Positions 28,251 to 37,955 are shown, counted from the stretch's first letter. The stretch: 64,000 nucleotides of DNA from UBA11663 sp049616325 (GCA_049616325.1 JBMZHG010000005.1:22756-86755); one strand, 5' to 3'. Notes: a model not told the origin generated them from the letters alone. Numbers and translations are program-made.

Positions 28251-30557
28251 ATGACACAAGGTTCATCCATTTCTTTTTGTTGGGGACAAATCCCACTCAC
28301 CTTCTTGTTGGCTTTCGTGAATGCGATGGCTTTTGCGCAACTCGATGTCGACACCCTCACCGTTGCCACTGCGACTGTGACCGCCGTTCAGGCGGGTGAG
28401 CAAGACCCCTTCGCGGTCACCGATTTGAGTGTGGAGGACATCCAAAAACAAGACGCCGCGCAGGACGTGCCGTTCTTGCTCCGCCTGACCCCCTCTGCGG
28501 TCGTGACGTCGGACGCGGGACATGGCGTGGGCTACACGGCCCTCCGCATCCGGGGTGTCGACCAAAGTCGCATCAACGTGACCGTCAACGGGGTTCCGCT
28601 CAACGACGCAGAATCCCAAAACGTGTACTGGGTGGATTTGCCCGATTTGGGAAGCAGCATGACCGGCTTGCAGATCCAGCGCGGTGTGGGCACGAGCACC
28701 AACGGCCCTGCGGCGTTTGGTGCCACGGTCTCTGTGAACACGCTTGGGACTTTGGCCAAGCCGGGTGTGCGAGCGGTGCTGGGGAGCGGGGCGTTTGGGA
28801 CCAACCGACGGACCGTGTCGTGGAACACTGGAATGCTTCAGGACGGGTGGTCGCTCGAGGGACGTGCCTCGCGCATCACCTCCGACGGGTATGTGGATCG
28901 GGCGACGAGCGACTTGAGTTCGCTCTACGGGCGTGTCGCCAAACGTTGGGAAACGGGCCGCGCCTCCCTCACCACGACCCTCGGCCACGAGCGCACCTAC
29001 CAAGCGTGGTACGGCGTGCCGGTGATTGCCTTGTCGGACACCGTGGATGCCGACGACCTGCGCGCCTGGGCTGCGAACAGTTACGAGTACAACTACGTGG
29101 ACTCGAGTTATTCGTCGGCCTACGACTTGGACCGGCTGGAGGATTTGGTCGCCAACCGACGGACTCACAACTACTACCAATACGAGAACGAAGTGGACGA
29201 CTACCGCCAAGATCACTTCCAGCTCCACCTTGATCAGCAGGTGGGGGACTGGGACCTCGGTGCGGTTGCCTACGCGACAAAAGGTGCGGGATTCTACGAG
29301 CAATTCAGGCAAGATGAGGACTTCACGGACTACCAATTGACGCCGCTCATCTTCGGTTCCGACACGGTGAATTCCACCGACTTGGTGCGTCGCCGTTGGC
29401 TGGACAACACGTTGTTGGGGACGGCGTGGACCTTGGGTCGTCGTTCCGAGGCGCTCAACCAGTTGTACGGCGTTTCGGCTTCGTCGTACGTGGGGGATCA
29501 CTTTGGCCGGGTGATTTGGATGGACTTGGCGTCGGGCGCAGATCCCGACCACGAATACTACCGTTCGGTGGGCCAAAAGCTCGACCTGAGCAGCTTTGCC
29601 AAATGGTCAGGCGACGTCGACGACGTGCGTTGGCACGCCGAAGCGCAAGTTCGTCACGTGAACTACGAGACGACAGGCCGCGACAACGACTACAGTGAGA
29701 TCAACATACGGGACACGCTCACCTTCTTCAATCCCAAAGCGGGATTGACTTGGACTCCTTCCGACGAAGCGCAGGCGTTTCTTTCGGTGGCTGTTGCCCA
29801 CCGCGAACCGGCACGGTCCGACTACTTGGATTCACCTCAGGACTCGCCTTTGCGACCGGAGCGACTTGTGGACGTGGAAGCGGGAGCTTCGTTGCGCGGA
29901 AGCAATTGGGCCTTGGCGGCGACGGTCTACAACATGCAGTACCAAGACCAGCTTGTGGCGACGGGCGCATTGAACGACGTCGGGAACGTGGTTCGCGTGA
30001 ACGTCGAGAACAGCTGGCGCCGGGGGATTGAACTCGAGGCGGGGTGGCAAGCCAGCAAGTGGATCCGTTTGGACGGGAACACGACCCTGTCCGACAACCG
30101 CGTGGCCCAGTTTGAGGAGACGGTGTACGATTACGCGGGGCCTTCCTACGTGAACGTCATCCAGCACAGCAACACGGATTTGGCCTTGTCACCCGACGCG
30201 GTGGCCATGGGGATGTTGACGCTTGAAGCTCCCGCAGAGAGCCCCTTCGCCGGCGTGTCGTTCAGCTTGATCGCCAAGCACGTCGGCCGTCAATTCCTGG
30301 ACAACACGTCCAACGAGAAACGGATGCTGGATCCGTTCACGACCGTGGATGCGGTGTTGCGCACGGAAACCATTTTGCCGTCAGGACCCACCGTGAGCGT
30401 CTCGCTCTTCGGCAACAACCTGTTGGATGCCATGTACAGTGCGACGGGGTGGACGTACAGCTATTGGTTGGGCGGTTCGGAATCGGAAATCACCGAGACG
30501 TACGTCTATCCTCAAGCGGGGCGACACGGGTTCATCACCCTTGCTGTGGCGTTCTGA
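28251..30557 (+). CDS. TonB-dependent receptor, TPP-riboswitch controlled (probable thiamine-compound uptake)
   Basis: A 768-aa outer-membrane receptor. The signal peptide ends AMAFAQ (residue 30). A short link leads directly into the plug domain (about 50-160, LRIRGVDQSRINVTVNGVPLNDAESQNVYWVDLPD), without the carboxypeptidase-like N-terminal domain common in SusC-type receptors. The barrel follows and the protein ends in an aromatic residue (LAVAF). A TPP riboswitch in the leader shows control by thiamine status; TPP-regulated outer-membrane receptors in Bacteroidota are known to import thiamine. The ligand here is inferred from regulation only. Its 3' end overlaps the convergent gene by 23 bases. 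Confidence 0.9.
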   Translation: MTQGSSISFCWGQIPLTFLLAFVNAMAFAQLDVDTLTVATATVTAVQAGEQDPFAVTDLSVEDIQKQDAAQDVPFLLRLTPSAVVTSDAGHGVGYTALRIRGVDQSRINVTVNGVPLNDAESQNVYWVDLPDLGSSMTGLQIQRGVGTSTNGPAAFGATVSVNTLGTLAKPGVRAVLGSGAFGTNRRTVSWNTGMLQDGWSLEGRASRITSDGYVDRATSDLSSLYGRVAKRWETGRASLTTTLGHERTYQAWYGVPVIALSDTVDADDLRAWAANSYEYNYVDSSYSSAYDLDRLEDLVANRRTHNYYQYENEVDDYRQDHFQLHLDQQVGDWDLGAVAYATKGAGFYEQFRQDEDFTDYQLTPLIFGSDTVNSTDLVRRRWLDNTLLGTAWTLGRRSEALNQLYGVSASSYVGDHFGRVIWMDLASGADPDHEYYRSVGQKLDLSSFAKWSGDVDDVRWHAEAQVRHVNYETTGRDNDYSEINIRDTLTFFNPKAGLTWTPSDEAQAFLSVAVAHREPARSDYLDSPQDSPLRPERLVDVEAGASLRGSNWALAATVYNMQYQDQLVATGALNDVGNVVRVNVENSWRRGIELEAGWQASKWIRLDGNTTLSDNRVAQFEETVYDYAGPSYVNVIQHSNTDLALSPDAVAMGMLTLEAPAESPFAGVSFSLIAKHVGRQFLDNTSNEKRMLDPFTTVDAVLRTETILPSGPTVSVSLFGNNLLDAMYSATGWTYSYWLGGSESEITETYVYPQAGRHGFITLAVAF

Positions 30558-31302
30558 ACGAGCGCTTGAGGTCACCGAGAATCGCGGGGTTGCGCTCCAC
30601 TGCAGAACCGACCACAACGCAGGTCGCGCCTGCTTTCCATGCCTGTTCGAGGTCGGATTGGGAGGTCATGCCTCCGCCCACGATCAGCGGGACGTTTACC
30701 GCTTCGCGAATCGCAGCGATCGTGCGGGCGGGGACGGGTTGTCCGGCGCCGCTCCCAGCATCCAGGTACAGGCATTGAAGCCCAAGCATGACCCCGGCCT
30801 GCGCTGTGGCGACGGCGAGCTCGGGTTTGCCGGATGGGATTGGAAGGCTGTGCGACATGTACGCCGCGGCGGTCAGTGGCGGGTCGCCAATCAGCATGTA
30901 TCCCGTGGGCACCGTTTCAAGGTCCATTCGTGCGATACGTGGTGCGGCTTCGACGTGCCGTCCGATCAACAAATCGGGGTTTCGACCAGAGATGAGGCTA
31001 AGGAAGAGGAGGGCATCCGCGCCTTCGACGACTTGGCTCGGCGAGCCGGGAAAAAGCACGACGGGTTGGGTGAGGGTGCGCTTCAATTCGGTCACCACAC
31101 GTTTGGTCACGTGCTCCGTCACCAAACTGCCTCCGACAAAGACATCCGTGGCCTCGCTGGCGTCGATGCGACGAACGAGGTCCAGCCAAAGCCCGCCGGA
31201 AGGAGCGTCTTCAGGGTCCACCAAGACAGCCAGTCGTCGGCGTCCTTCAGCTTGAGCTGAGCGCAAGGAATCGATCCAAGGAGTGAATTTAGGAGACGTC
31301 AT
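30535..31302 (-). CDS. Geranylgeranylglyceryl phosphate synthase family protein (PcrB/GGGPS)
   Basis: A 255-aa TIM-barrel protein. The family motifs are VDPED (28-32), FPGS (84-87), YLDAGSGA (179-186) and VGGGMTS (208-214), which bind the glycerol-1-phosphate and the prenyl diphosphate. The family attaches a polyprenyl chain to sn-glycerol-1-phosphate; Bacteroidota members are group II enzymes of archaeal-like type, with a product role in bacteria that is not settled. The start ATG at 31302 lies inside the end of the upstream hydrolase gene (14-base overlap), so the two are co-transcribed. No glycerol-1-phosphate dehydrogenase gene is seen nearby. Confidence 0.88.
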   Translation of the reverse strand: MTSPKFTPWIDSLRSAQAEGRRRLAVLVDPEDAPSGGLWLDLVRRIDASEATDVFVGGSLVTEHVTKRVVTELKRTLTQPVVLFPGSPSQVVEGADALLFLSLISGRNPDLLIGRHVEAAPRIARMDLETVPTGYMLIGDPPLTAAAYMSHSLPIPSGKPELAVATAQAGVMLGLQCLYLDAGSGAGQPVPARTIAAIREAVNVPLIVGGGMTSQSDLEQAWKAGATCVVVGSAVERNPAILGDLKRSFRTPQQG

Positions 31303-32179
31303 GACGGGTGGCCAAGATAGCTTGGACTATCCGTTTCACCGTGTCGGGGTGCCGCATGACGTGTCCGCTTTCGATGCGAAGAAAATGCACGCGGTCGTTG
31401 GCCAAGGACCGCCAGGCCTTGGACCATGTCCAAGGAATGATGGCGTCACGTGCGCCAAAGATTGCGTGAATCGAGGTTCCTCGCTGCGATGCATGGTTCC
31501 AAGCTTTTCGACTTCCTGCACGTGTGGGCCAAAACGCACGGTGCGTCTTCCATGTTCGAGCCACCAGGGTGCGCATGGCGTGGTCTTGGGTGTGGTGCAA
31601 TGCAAAGTGTTCGAGGTGCGCAGGAATGATTCTCATTCGGCGCAGGTTTCGGATCCACGAACGCACGGTGCCTGCGTGTCTGTCGGTCCAAGCCCATGTG
31701 GCGCGGCCCAGTCGCGTCTCGACGGCGAAACGGTACATGGGGTTTTTCCGGAACCCGTCTGGCGCGAGCAAGATCATGCCGCTCCACGCGTCGGGGTTCC
31801 GTTCGAACAGGGTCAAGGCGATGCGCCCGCCGAGCGAATATCCAAGCAACGCTCGGCGAGGGCGATCGCCCTGCTCGGGAATCAGGGAATCCACCCAGGA
31901 ATCGAGCGCAAGCTGGAACAACTCCGGCTCAAGTTCAGGAGTCACGTCGCGGGCCGGGGGGGTGCTCCCGTTGTGGTGGCTCAGCCCCACTGAAAGCATC
32001 GCGGTGCCTTCGGAATAGAGGGGCAAGTAATGGGTCATTTCTTCCAGGGGACGTCCAAACCCATGAAACGCCACCACAACTTGGCGAACGTCGGAGTTCG
32101 GAGTCAGCCAAAGCCCATGCCACGTCCACCCGTCGTGGGTCCAGGAAGCAGAGGAGGAGGTGTGAGAGAGGGGGTGCAC
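31289..32179 (-). CDS. Alpha/beta hydrolase
   Basis: About 296 aa if read from the GTG at 32179; the only ATG in the open frame is at 32320, inside the carB promoter region, which makes the long form unlikely. The nucleophile elbow is GYSLGG, the oxyanion region AFHGFGRPLEE, and the catalytic His is in ESGHVM near the C-terminus; the Asp is probably in FGARDAIIPW. The closest pattern is the MenH-like/lipase group, but the substrate is unknown. It is co-transcribed with the GGGPS-like gene. Confidence in the exact start is low. Confidence 0.75.
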   Translation of the reverse strand: MHPLSHTSSSASWTHDGWTWHGLWLTPNSDVRQVVVAFHGFGRPLEEMTHYLPLYSEGTAMLSVGLSHHNGSTPPARDVTPELEPELFQLALDSWVDSLIPEQGDRPRRALLGYSLGGRIALTLFERNPDAWSGMILLAPDGFRKNPMYRFAVETRLGRATWAWTDRHAGTVRSWIRNLRRMRIIPAHLEHFALHHTQDHAMRTLVARTWKTHRAFWPTRAGSRKAWNHASQRGTSIHAIFGARDAIIPWTWSKAWRSLANDRVHFLRIESGHVMRHPDTVKRIVQAILATRHDVS

Positions 32180-32256
32180 GACACAAAGGTCGGGTCGTGG
32201 GTTACTTGTGGAAAACGCAGGGCCGCAAACGTGTCCTCGTGTGGTCTGACTTCGTG

Positions 32257-32264
32257 TAATTTTG
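32257..32264 (+). promoter_or_regulatory. Possible -7 box of carB (TAatTTTG)
   Basis: An exact TAnnTTTG match 82 bases before the carB ATG in the divergent region with the hydrolase gene. Unlike most boxes here it would leave a leader of about 75 bases. No clear -33 TTG was seen. Confidence 0.4.
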
Positions 32265-32346
32265 CCGCGTCCCACAACTTTGGTACCCTTCCTCTTGCCC
32301 GAATGCCGGCTTCGCAACACGAAGAAAGTGCTCGGATAAAAAAAAA

Positions 32347-35169
32347 ATGCCCAAAGACAACAGCATCAAGTCGGTCCTCATCATTGGAAGCGGACCGATT
32401 GTCATTGGACAGGCTTGCGAGTTTGATTATTCCGGATCCCAAGCCCTCCGTTCCCTTCGCGAAGAAGGCATCGAAACCACCCTCATCAATTCCAACCCCG
32501 CGACCATCATGACCGACCCGGTCATCGCGGACAACGTGTACCTCGAGCCGCTTGAGCCCGAGTCGATCGTGAACATCCTGGAAAAGCACCCCAACATCGA
32601 CGCGGTGTTGCCGACAATGGGCGGTCAAACGGCGCTCAACTTGGCGATCCAATGCGAGGAGATGGGCATTTGGGAAGAGCACAACGTGCGGATGATTGGC
32701 GTGGACACCAAGGCCATTGACATCACAGAAAACCGCGAGGCCTTCCGCCAGCTGATGGGTGAGATTGATGTGCCCATGGCTCCGCAGGCGACCGCGAAAA
32801 GTTTTTTGGAGGGCAAGGAAGTGGCGCAACAATTCGGCTACCCTTTGTGCATTCGGGCTTCCTACACGCTAGGAGGTGCGGGTGCTGCGGTGGTCTACGA
32901 CAAGGCCGAATTTGAGGAGAACCTGCAGCGGGGCCTGCATTTGAGCCCCATTCACGAGGTGATGATCGACAAGGCTCTGCTGGGGTGGAAGGAGTTTGAG
33001 CTTGAGCTGCTCCGCGATTCCAACGACAACGTGACCATCGTATGCTCCATCGAGAATTTCGACCCGATGGGCATTCACACGGGTGACAGCATCACAGTGG
33101 CGCCCGCCATGACGTTGAGCGATTCCACGTTCCAGCGCATGCGGGACATGGCGATTAAGATGATGCGAAGCATCGGCGATTTCGCAGGGGGATGCAACGT
33201 GCAATTCGCCGTGTCGCCGGACGAGAACGAAGACATCATTGCCATCGAAATCAATCCGCGTGTCTCCCGTTCGTCGGCGCTCGCGTCCAAGGCCACGGGG
33301 TACCCCATCGCCAAGATTGCGGCCAAATTGGCCATCGGGTACCACCTCGACGAGCTTAAGAATCAAATCACCGGAAACACGTCCGCCATGTTCGAGCCTA
33401 CGCTCGACTACGTGGTGGTGAAGATTCCGCGTTGGAACTTCGACAAGTTCCCCGGCTGCGACCGGAAACTCGGCTTGCAGATGAAAGCCGTCGGCGAGGT
33501 CATGGCGATTGGACGTTCTTTTCAAGAGGCCTTGCAAAAAGCTTGTCAGTCGCTCGAAATCAAGCGAAACGGGTTGGGAGCGGACGGACGTGAATTGCGA
33601 GATCAGGACGCCATCATGAACAGCCTTCGGAACGCGAGTTGGAACCGCCTCTTTCACGTGTACGACGCGTTCAAGTTGGGCATCCCGTTCCGCAGCATTT
33701 TCGAAGCCACCAAGATCGACCCGTGGTTTTTGCGCCAAATCGAAGAGCTCGTGCATTTCGAAAAGGACTTGTCGGTTTTCGCCATCGACGACGTTCCTGC
33801 ACCGTTGCTTCGCGAGGCCAAACGGAAAGGGTACGCCGACCGCCAAATCGCCCACATCCTCAATTGCCTCGAATCGGAGGTGCATTCGCGCCGACACGCC
33901 GAAGGCATTACAAGGGTGTACAAATTGGTGGACACCTGTGCGGCGGAATTCCCTGCCCTCACGCCCTACTACTACAGCACGTTTGAAGAGGCAGAGAACG
34001 AAAGCGTGGTAACGGACAAGAAGAAGATTGTCGTGCTTGGAAGCGGTCCCAACCGAATTGGCCAGGGCATTGAGTTCGACTACTGCTGCGTCCACGGGGT
34101 TCTTGCGGCCAAGGAATGCGGCTACGAGACCATCATGATCAACTGCAACCCGGAGACGGTGTCCACCGACTTCGACACCGCCGACAAGTTGTACTTCGAG
34201 CCGGTGTTTTGGGAGCACATTTACGACATCATCTTGCACGAAAAGCCCGAGGGGGTGATTGTGCAACTTGGAGGCCAAACCGCGCTCAAACTCGCTGAAA
34301 AACTCGAGCGCTACGGCATCCCAATCATGGGGACGTCTTACAAGGCGCTCGACCTCGCGGAAGACCGAGGCAGCTTCAGCACGCTTTTGAAAAACGAGGG
34401 CATTCCGTACCCGAAGTTTGGGGTGGTGGAAAACGCCGACCAGGCGGTGGAGCTCAGCCGCGAGCTTGGGTTCCCACTGCTGGTGCGTCCGTCCTACGTT
34501 TTAGGCGGTCAACGCATGAAGATTGTCATCAACGAACAGGACTTGGAGCACCACGTGATCGACATCCTGCGAGACATGCCGGACAACAAAATCCTTCTGG
34601 ATCACTTCCTGGACGGCGCCATGGAATGCGAGGCGGACGCGATTTGCGACGGGGAGGAGGTGCGAATTGTGGGCATCATGCAACACATTGAACCCGCAGG
34701 CATCCATTCCGGTGACAGCTATGCCGTGTTGCCGCCTTACAATTTGGGCGACCTCGTGATTCAGCAAATCGAAGACTACACCAAGCGAATTGCCTTGGCG
34801 TTGGAGACGGTGGGGCTCATCAACATTCAATTTGCGGTGAAGGACGACACAGTCTTCATCATCGAGGCCAACCCGCGTGCGTCGCGAACGGTCCCGTTCA
34901 TTGCCAAGAGCTACGGCGAGCCGTACGTGAATCACGCGGCCAAAGTCATGCTCAGGGCCGCCAAACTGAAAGACTTGCCACACAACCCGCACATGGACGG
35001 ATACGCGGTCAAGATTCCGGTCTTCAGTTACTCGAAATTCCCGAACGTGAAGAAGGAGCTCGGGCCAGAGATGAAGTCAACGGGTGAAGCCATCCGGTTC
35101 ATCCCCAACCTCCGGGACCCGTTCTTCCGCAAGGTGTACAGCGAGCGCAACTTGTATTTGAGCAAATAA
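32347..35169 (+). CDS. carB: Carbamoyl-phosphate synthase large subunit, without MGS domain
   Basis: A 940-aa protein made of the two homologous ATP-grasp halves. The first starts with GSGPIVIGQACEFDYSG (about residue 15) and the second with GSGPNRIGQGIEFDYCC (about 565); each has the later EINPRVSRSSA or EANPRASRTVP metal/ATP site. It makes carbamoyl phosphate for arginine and pyrimidines with the CarA glutaminase, which is not in the window. The usual protein is about 1070 aa; here it stops soon after the second ATP-grasp module, lacking the C-terminal MGS-like allosteric domain. The next gene follows after 15 bases. Confidence 0.96.
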   Translation: MPKDNSIKSVLIIGSGPIVIGQACEFDYSGSQALRSLREEGIETTLINSNPATIMTDPVIADNVYLEPLEPESIVNILEKHPNIDAVLPTMGGQTALNLAIQCEEMGIWEEHNVRMIGVDTKAIDITENREAFRQLMGEIDVPMAPQATAKSFLEGKEVAQQFGYPLCIRASYTLGGAGAAVVYDKAEFEENLQRGLHLSPIHEVMIDKALLGWKEFELELLRDSNDNVTIVCSIENFDPMGIHTGDSITVAPAMTLSDSTFQRMRDMAIKMMRSIGDFAGGCNVQFAVSPDENEDIIAIEINPRVSRSSALASKATGYPIAKIAAKLAIGYHLDELKNQITGNTSAMFEPTLDYVVVKIPRWNFDKFPGCDRKLGLQMKAVGEVMAIGRSFQEALQKACQSLEIKRNGLGADGRELRDQDAIMNSLRNASWNRLFHVYDAFKLGIPFRSIFEATKIDPWFLRQIEELVHFEKDLSVFAIDDVPAPLLREAKRKGYADRQIAHILNCLESEVHSRRHAEGITRVYKLVDTCAAEFPALTPYYYSTFEEAENESVVTDKKKIVVLGSGPNRIGQGIEFDYCCVHGVLAAKECGYETIMINCNPETVSTDFDTADKLYFEPVFWEHIYDIILHEKPEGVIVQLGGQTALKLAEKLERYGIPIMGTSYKALDLAEDRGSFSTLLKNEGIPYPKFGVVENADQAVELSRELGFPLLVRPSYVLGGQRMKIVINEQDLEHHVIDILRDMPDNKILLDHFLDGAMECEADAICDGEEVRIVGIMQHIEPAGIHSGDSYAVLPPYNLGDLVIQQIEDYTKRIALALETVGLINIQFAVKDDTVFIIEANPRASRTVPFIAKSYGEPYVNHAAKVMLRAAKLKDLPHNPHMDGYAVKIPVFSYSKFPNVKKELGPEMKSTGEAIRFIPNLRDPFFRKVYSERNLYLSK

Positions 35170-35184
35170 GACGACCTTCGCAAC

Positions 35185-35385
35185 ATGTTTGCAGGACTGT
35201 TTAAGACGCTGACGACCATCGTGGCAGTGTGGTTCATATGGCGCCAGCTCGACCGCGTTTTTGGAGGGCGGCGTGGGCGGTTCTCAGATGCGGCCGAGCC
35301 GACCTCAACGTCTTCGGGAGCGCGCAAACGTGCAAACGATTCGAAGGAAGGCGAGTACGTCGACTTCGAGGAGTTGAAGGACTGA
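35185..35385 (+). CDS. Small membrane protein (DUF4834-like)
   Basis: A 66-aa protein with one N-terminal transmembrane segment (about residues 6-20, FKTLTTIVAVWFIWR) followed by a charged tail ending GEYVDFEELKD. Size, the single helix and the acidic YVDFEE end resemble the DUF4834 proteins found in Bacteroidota next to YfhO-type genes. It follows carB by 15 bases and precedes the YfhO gene by 53 bases, consistent with a real co-transcribed gene. The function is unknown. Confidence 0.7.
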   Translation: MFAGLFKTLTTIVAVWFIWRQLDRVFGGRRGRFSDAAEPTSTSSGARKRANDSKEGEYVDFEELKD

Positions 35386-35426
35386 TTTCGTTTCGAGACG
35401 TCGCCCATCAGGAGCCTGTCGCACCC

Positions 35427-35434
35427 TAACTTGC
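35427..35434 (+). promoter_or_regulatory. Possible -7 box of YfhO-type gene (TAacTTGC)
   Basis: TAACTTGC resembles TAnnTTTG and ends 4 bases before the ATG at 35439, the same distance as at miaB and other genes here. On its own it is weak. Confidence 0.3.
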
Positions 35435-35438
35435 AAGC

Positions 35439-37955
35439 ATGACCTCCATCGATTTTCGTTCTTTTTTGCCCGCGCTCTTGCCTCACGTCATCGCGGCAGC
35501 GGCGATGTTTTTCGCGGCTTCGATGCTTTTTTCGCCGTCCGTTTTCGACGGGAAGCACTTGAACCAAGGCGACATCACCAACAACGTAGGCATGTCGAAG
35601 GAGGCCCGTGACTTGCAGCGAAAAGACGGGGAAATTCCGCAGTGGACCGACAGCATGTTCGGAGGCATGCCCACCACCCAAATCACCGGCACGGACATCG
35701 GGACGGCACCCAAGTTCATTTGGTTGGCGATCCGGAAGGCCATGCCCATGGAGGTTGGAACGGTCTTGGTGGCCATGGTTTCGGCGTACGTGTTGGGGCT
35801 GTGTCTGGGGCTTTCCCCTTGGTTGGCCTTGATGTTGGGGTTGGGGTTTGGGTTGTCCTCGTTGAATGTCTTGTACCTCGCAGCGGGGCACGCCACCAAA
35901 GTGCGGGCCATTGCCGCCATGCCCGGCGTGGTTGCAGGGGTGATGCTTGCGTTTCGTGGTCGGATGTGGGCCGGGGCCGGGGTCGCCGCGTTTTTTGCGG
36001 CATTGCACCTCGAGGCGGACCACGTTCAAATGACGTACTATTTGCTCTACCTCTTGGGAGCCATCGCCGTTGGCGCATGGGTGCACGCGGCGCTGAAGGG
36101 CACGTTGCTCCGTGCCGCTCAAATCTCAGGGGTGTTGTTGCTGGCAGGTTTGTTGTCTGCCCTGCCCCAAACTGGGCAGCTGGCGTTGACGGAGCAGTAT
36201 TCGGAATTCACAACCCGAGGCAAGGCCAACGTGACCAATGAGAACGTCGCTTCAGGGGACAAGCTTCAAGAGGGCTTGAATCGCGATTACATTTTGGAAT
36301 ACAGCATGGCGCGGGGGGAGTTTTGGAGCATCGCCATCCCCGATGTAAAGGGCGGAAACGACCAGCTTTACTGGGGAGAACAGCGCTTTAGCGGTGGGGC
36401 GTTTTATTTCGGAGCTCTGGCGTTTGCACTGTTTCTTGCCTGGCTGGTCGCGGGCTCGTCGTGGTTGCGCTGGCCTCTGTTGGCCGTTTCGCTGCTTTCA
36501 GTCGTTTTGTCGTGGCGAGACGCGACTGCGCTCACGGAGTTCTTTTTGGACCACGTGCCGCTCTTCAACAAATTCAGAGACACCAAGATGATGTTGGTGC
36601 TGGTTCAATTGGCCATTCCGACGGGTGCAGCCATGGCGCTCCACGAGATGAGCCAACCTGAAGCGGCGAAGAATTGGAAGCGCTGGGCCGTGGGCGGCGC
36701 CGCGGCGACGGTTTTGATGCTGGCGTTTTACCTCATGCCCAAAGTTTGGTTTGACTTCACCAGTTCCATTCGGCCCGACTTGGCCATGGAGCAGCTGGGC
36801 AAGCGAGTGGTAGGGATGCGCGTCGAGTTGTTCCGAGAGGAGGTGATGCGTTCGCTGGCCTTTTCCGTGGTGGCGTTGCTGTTGACGCTGGCTCTGGTCA
36901 AACGATGGACGCAAGCGCAGTGGGTCGTGTTGGCAGCGGTGGTGCTTGTCGCAGCGGACATGCTGTCTGTGGACGGGCGGTATTTGAATGACTCCAATTA
37001 CGTAGCCAAACTGGACAAGCGCTTTCCCTTTGAAGCAACGGCCGCGGATCGAGTCATTTTGGCGAATGAGCGTCAGGCGATTCCCGACTTTGACGACCAG
37101 TGGGCGGCCGCGAAGGCCCGCTGGGAAGATCAATTGGACATCAAGCTGACACGTCGCTACAGCCGCATCGAGGATGCGGCTGCATTCGAAGTGCTGAACG
37201 CGAACACGCATTACCGGGTGTTCGATTTGGCCAACCCATTCAACGACGCGAGAACGTCGTACTTCCACAAATCGGTCGGCGGTTACCACGGTGCCAAGCT
37301 CCGCCGCTACCAAGAATTCATCGAACGGGTGCTCACGGACGAACGCGCTGCAGTAATTCAGGCCATTCAGTCTGGCAGGTACAACCTTGACGCTTCCGTG
37401 GCGCCGGGGTTGGCGATGTTGAACACGAGGTACTTCCTGATTCCTGGTGCCGAGCAGCCGTTGCCCTTTGCAGGCGGATTGGGGCCGGCTTGGTTTGTTG
37501 ATGAGGTGCGTTACGTGAACTCGCCAGAAGAGGAATTGGATGGCACCGCGTCGATCAATCCCAAGACCACGGCCCTTGTGCACAGGGAGTTTGAAGAGAC
37601 GCTTGGCAGGATTGGACGCCCAGGAAATTCTTCAGCGGTGCTGAAGGCCTACCACCCTGAGGGATCGACCTACGAGGTTCAATCGGACGGCGGCGGGTTG
37701 CTCGTGCTTAGCGAAGTGCATTACCCGATTGGGTGGACAGCCACCGTCGACGGAGAAGAGACTCCGTTGGTTCGTGCGAACGCCCTGCTGATGGGACTTA
37801 AAATCCCGGCCGGGGCTCACGAGGTTGCGCTGAGCTTTGAGCCCGAAGGGTGGGGCACGGCGCGAGGCCTGAGCCGGGCCGGTTCCCTTGTTTGGATGGC
37901 GTTGTTGGCCTTGTGTTTTTGGCAAAACCGCCGAGAATCCAACGGGAGACTCTGA
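35439..37955 (+). CDS. YfhO family multi-spanning membrane protein
   Basis: An 838-aa membrane protein. It starts with a transmembrane helix, then a conserved loop GKHLNQGDITNNVGMSKEARDLQRKDGEIPQWTDSMFGGMPT, followed by about ten further helices up to residue 510. Then comes a large extracytoplasmic region (about 520-815) and a final helix. This is the layout of YfhO (GT-C-like) proteins, which in Firmicutes are involved in glycosylation of lipoteichoic acid; in Bacteroidota the role is likely sugar transfer from a polyprenyl carrier on the outer face of the inner membrane. Substrate unknown. Confidence 0.85.
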   Translation: MTSIDFRSFLPALLPHVIAAAAMFFAASMLFSPSVFDGKHLNQGDITNNVGMSKEARDLQRKDGEIPQWTDSMFGGMPTTQITGTDIGTAPKFIWLAIRKAMPMEVGTVLVAMVSAYVLGLCLGLSPWLALMLGLGFGLSSLNVLYLAAGHATKVRAIAAMPGVVAGVMLAFRGRMWAGAGVAAFFAALHLEADHVQMTYYLLYLLGAIAVGAWVHAALKGTLLRAAQISGVLLLAGLLSALPQTGQLALTEQYSEFTTRGKANVTNENVASGDKLQEGLNRDYILEYSMARGEFWSIAIPDVKGGNDQLYWGEQRFSGGAFYFGALAFALFLAWLVAGSSWLRWPLLAVSLLSVVLSWRDATALTEFFLDHVPLFNKFRDTKMMLVLVQLAIPTGAAMALHEMSQPEAAKNWKRWAVGGAAATVLMLAFYLMPKVWFDFTSSIRPDLAMEQLGKRVVGMRVELFREEVMRSLAFSVVALLLTLALVKRWTQAQWVVLAAVVLVAADMLSVDGRYLNDSNYVAKLDKRFPFEATAADRVILANERQAIPDFDDQWAAAKARWEDQLDIKLTRRYSRIEDAAAFEVLNANTHYRVFDLANPFNDARTSYFHKSVGGYHGAKLRRYQEFIERVLTDERAAVIQAIQSGRYNLDASVAPGLAMLNTRYFLIPGAEQPLPFAGGLGPAWFVDEVRYVNSPEEELDGTASINPKTTALVHREFEETLGRIGRPGNSSAVLKAYHPEGSTYEVQSDGGGLLVLSEVHYPIGWTATVDGEETPLVRANALLMGLKIPAGAHEVALSFEPEGWGTARGLSRAGSLVWMALLALCFWQNRRESNGRL

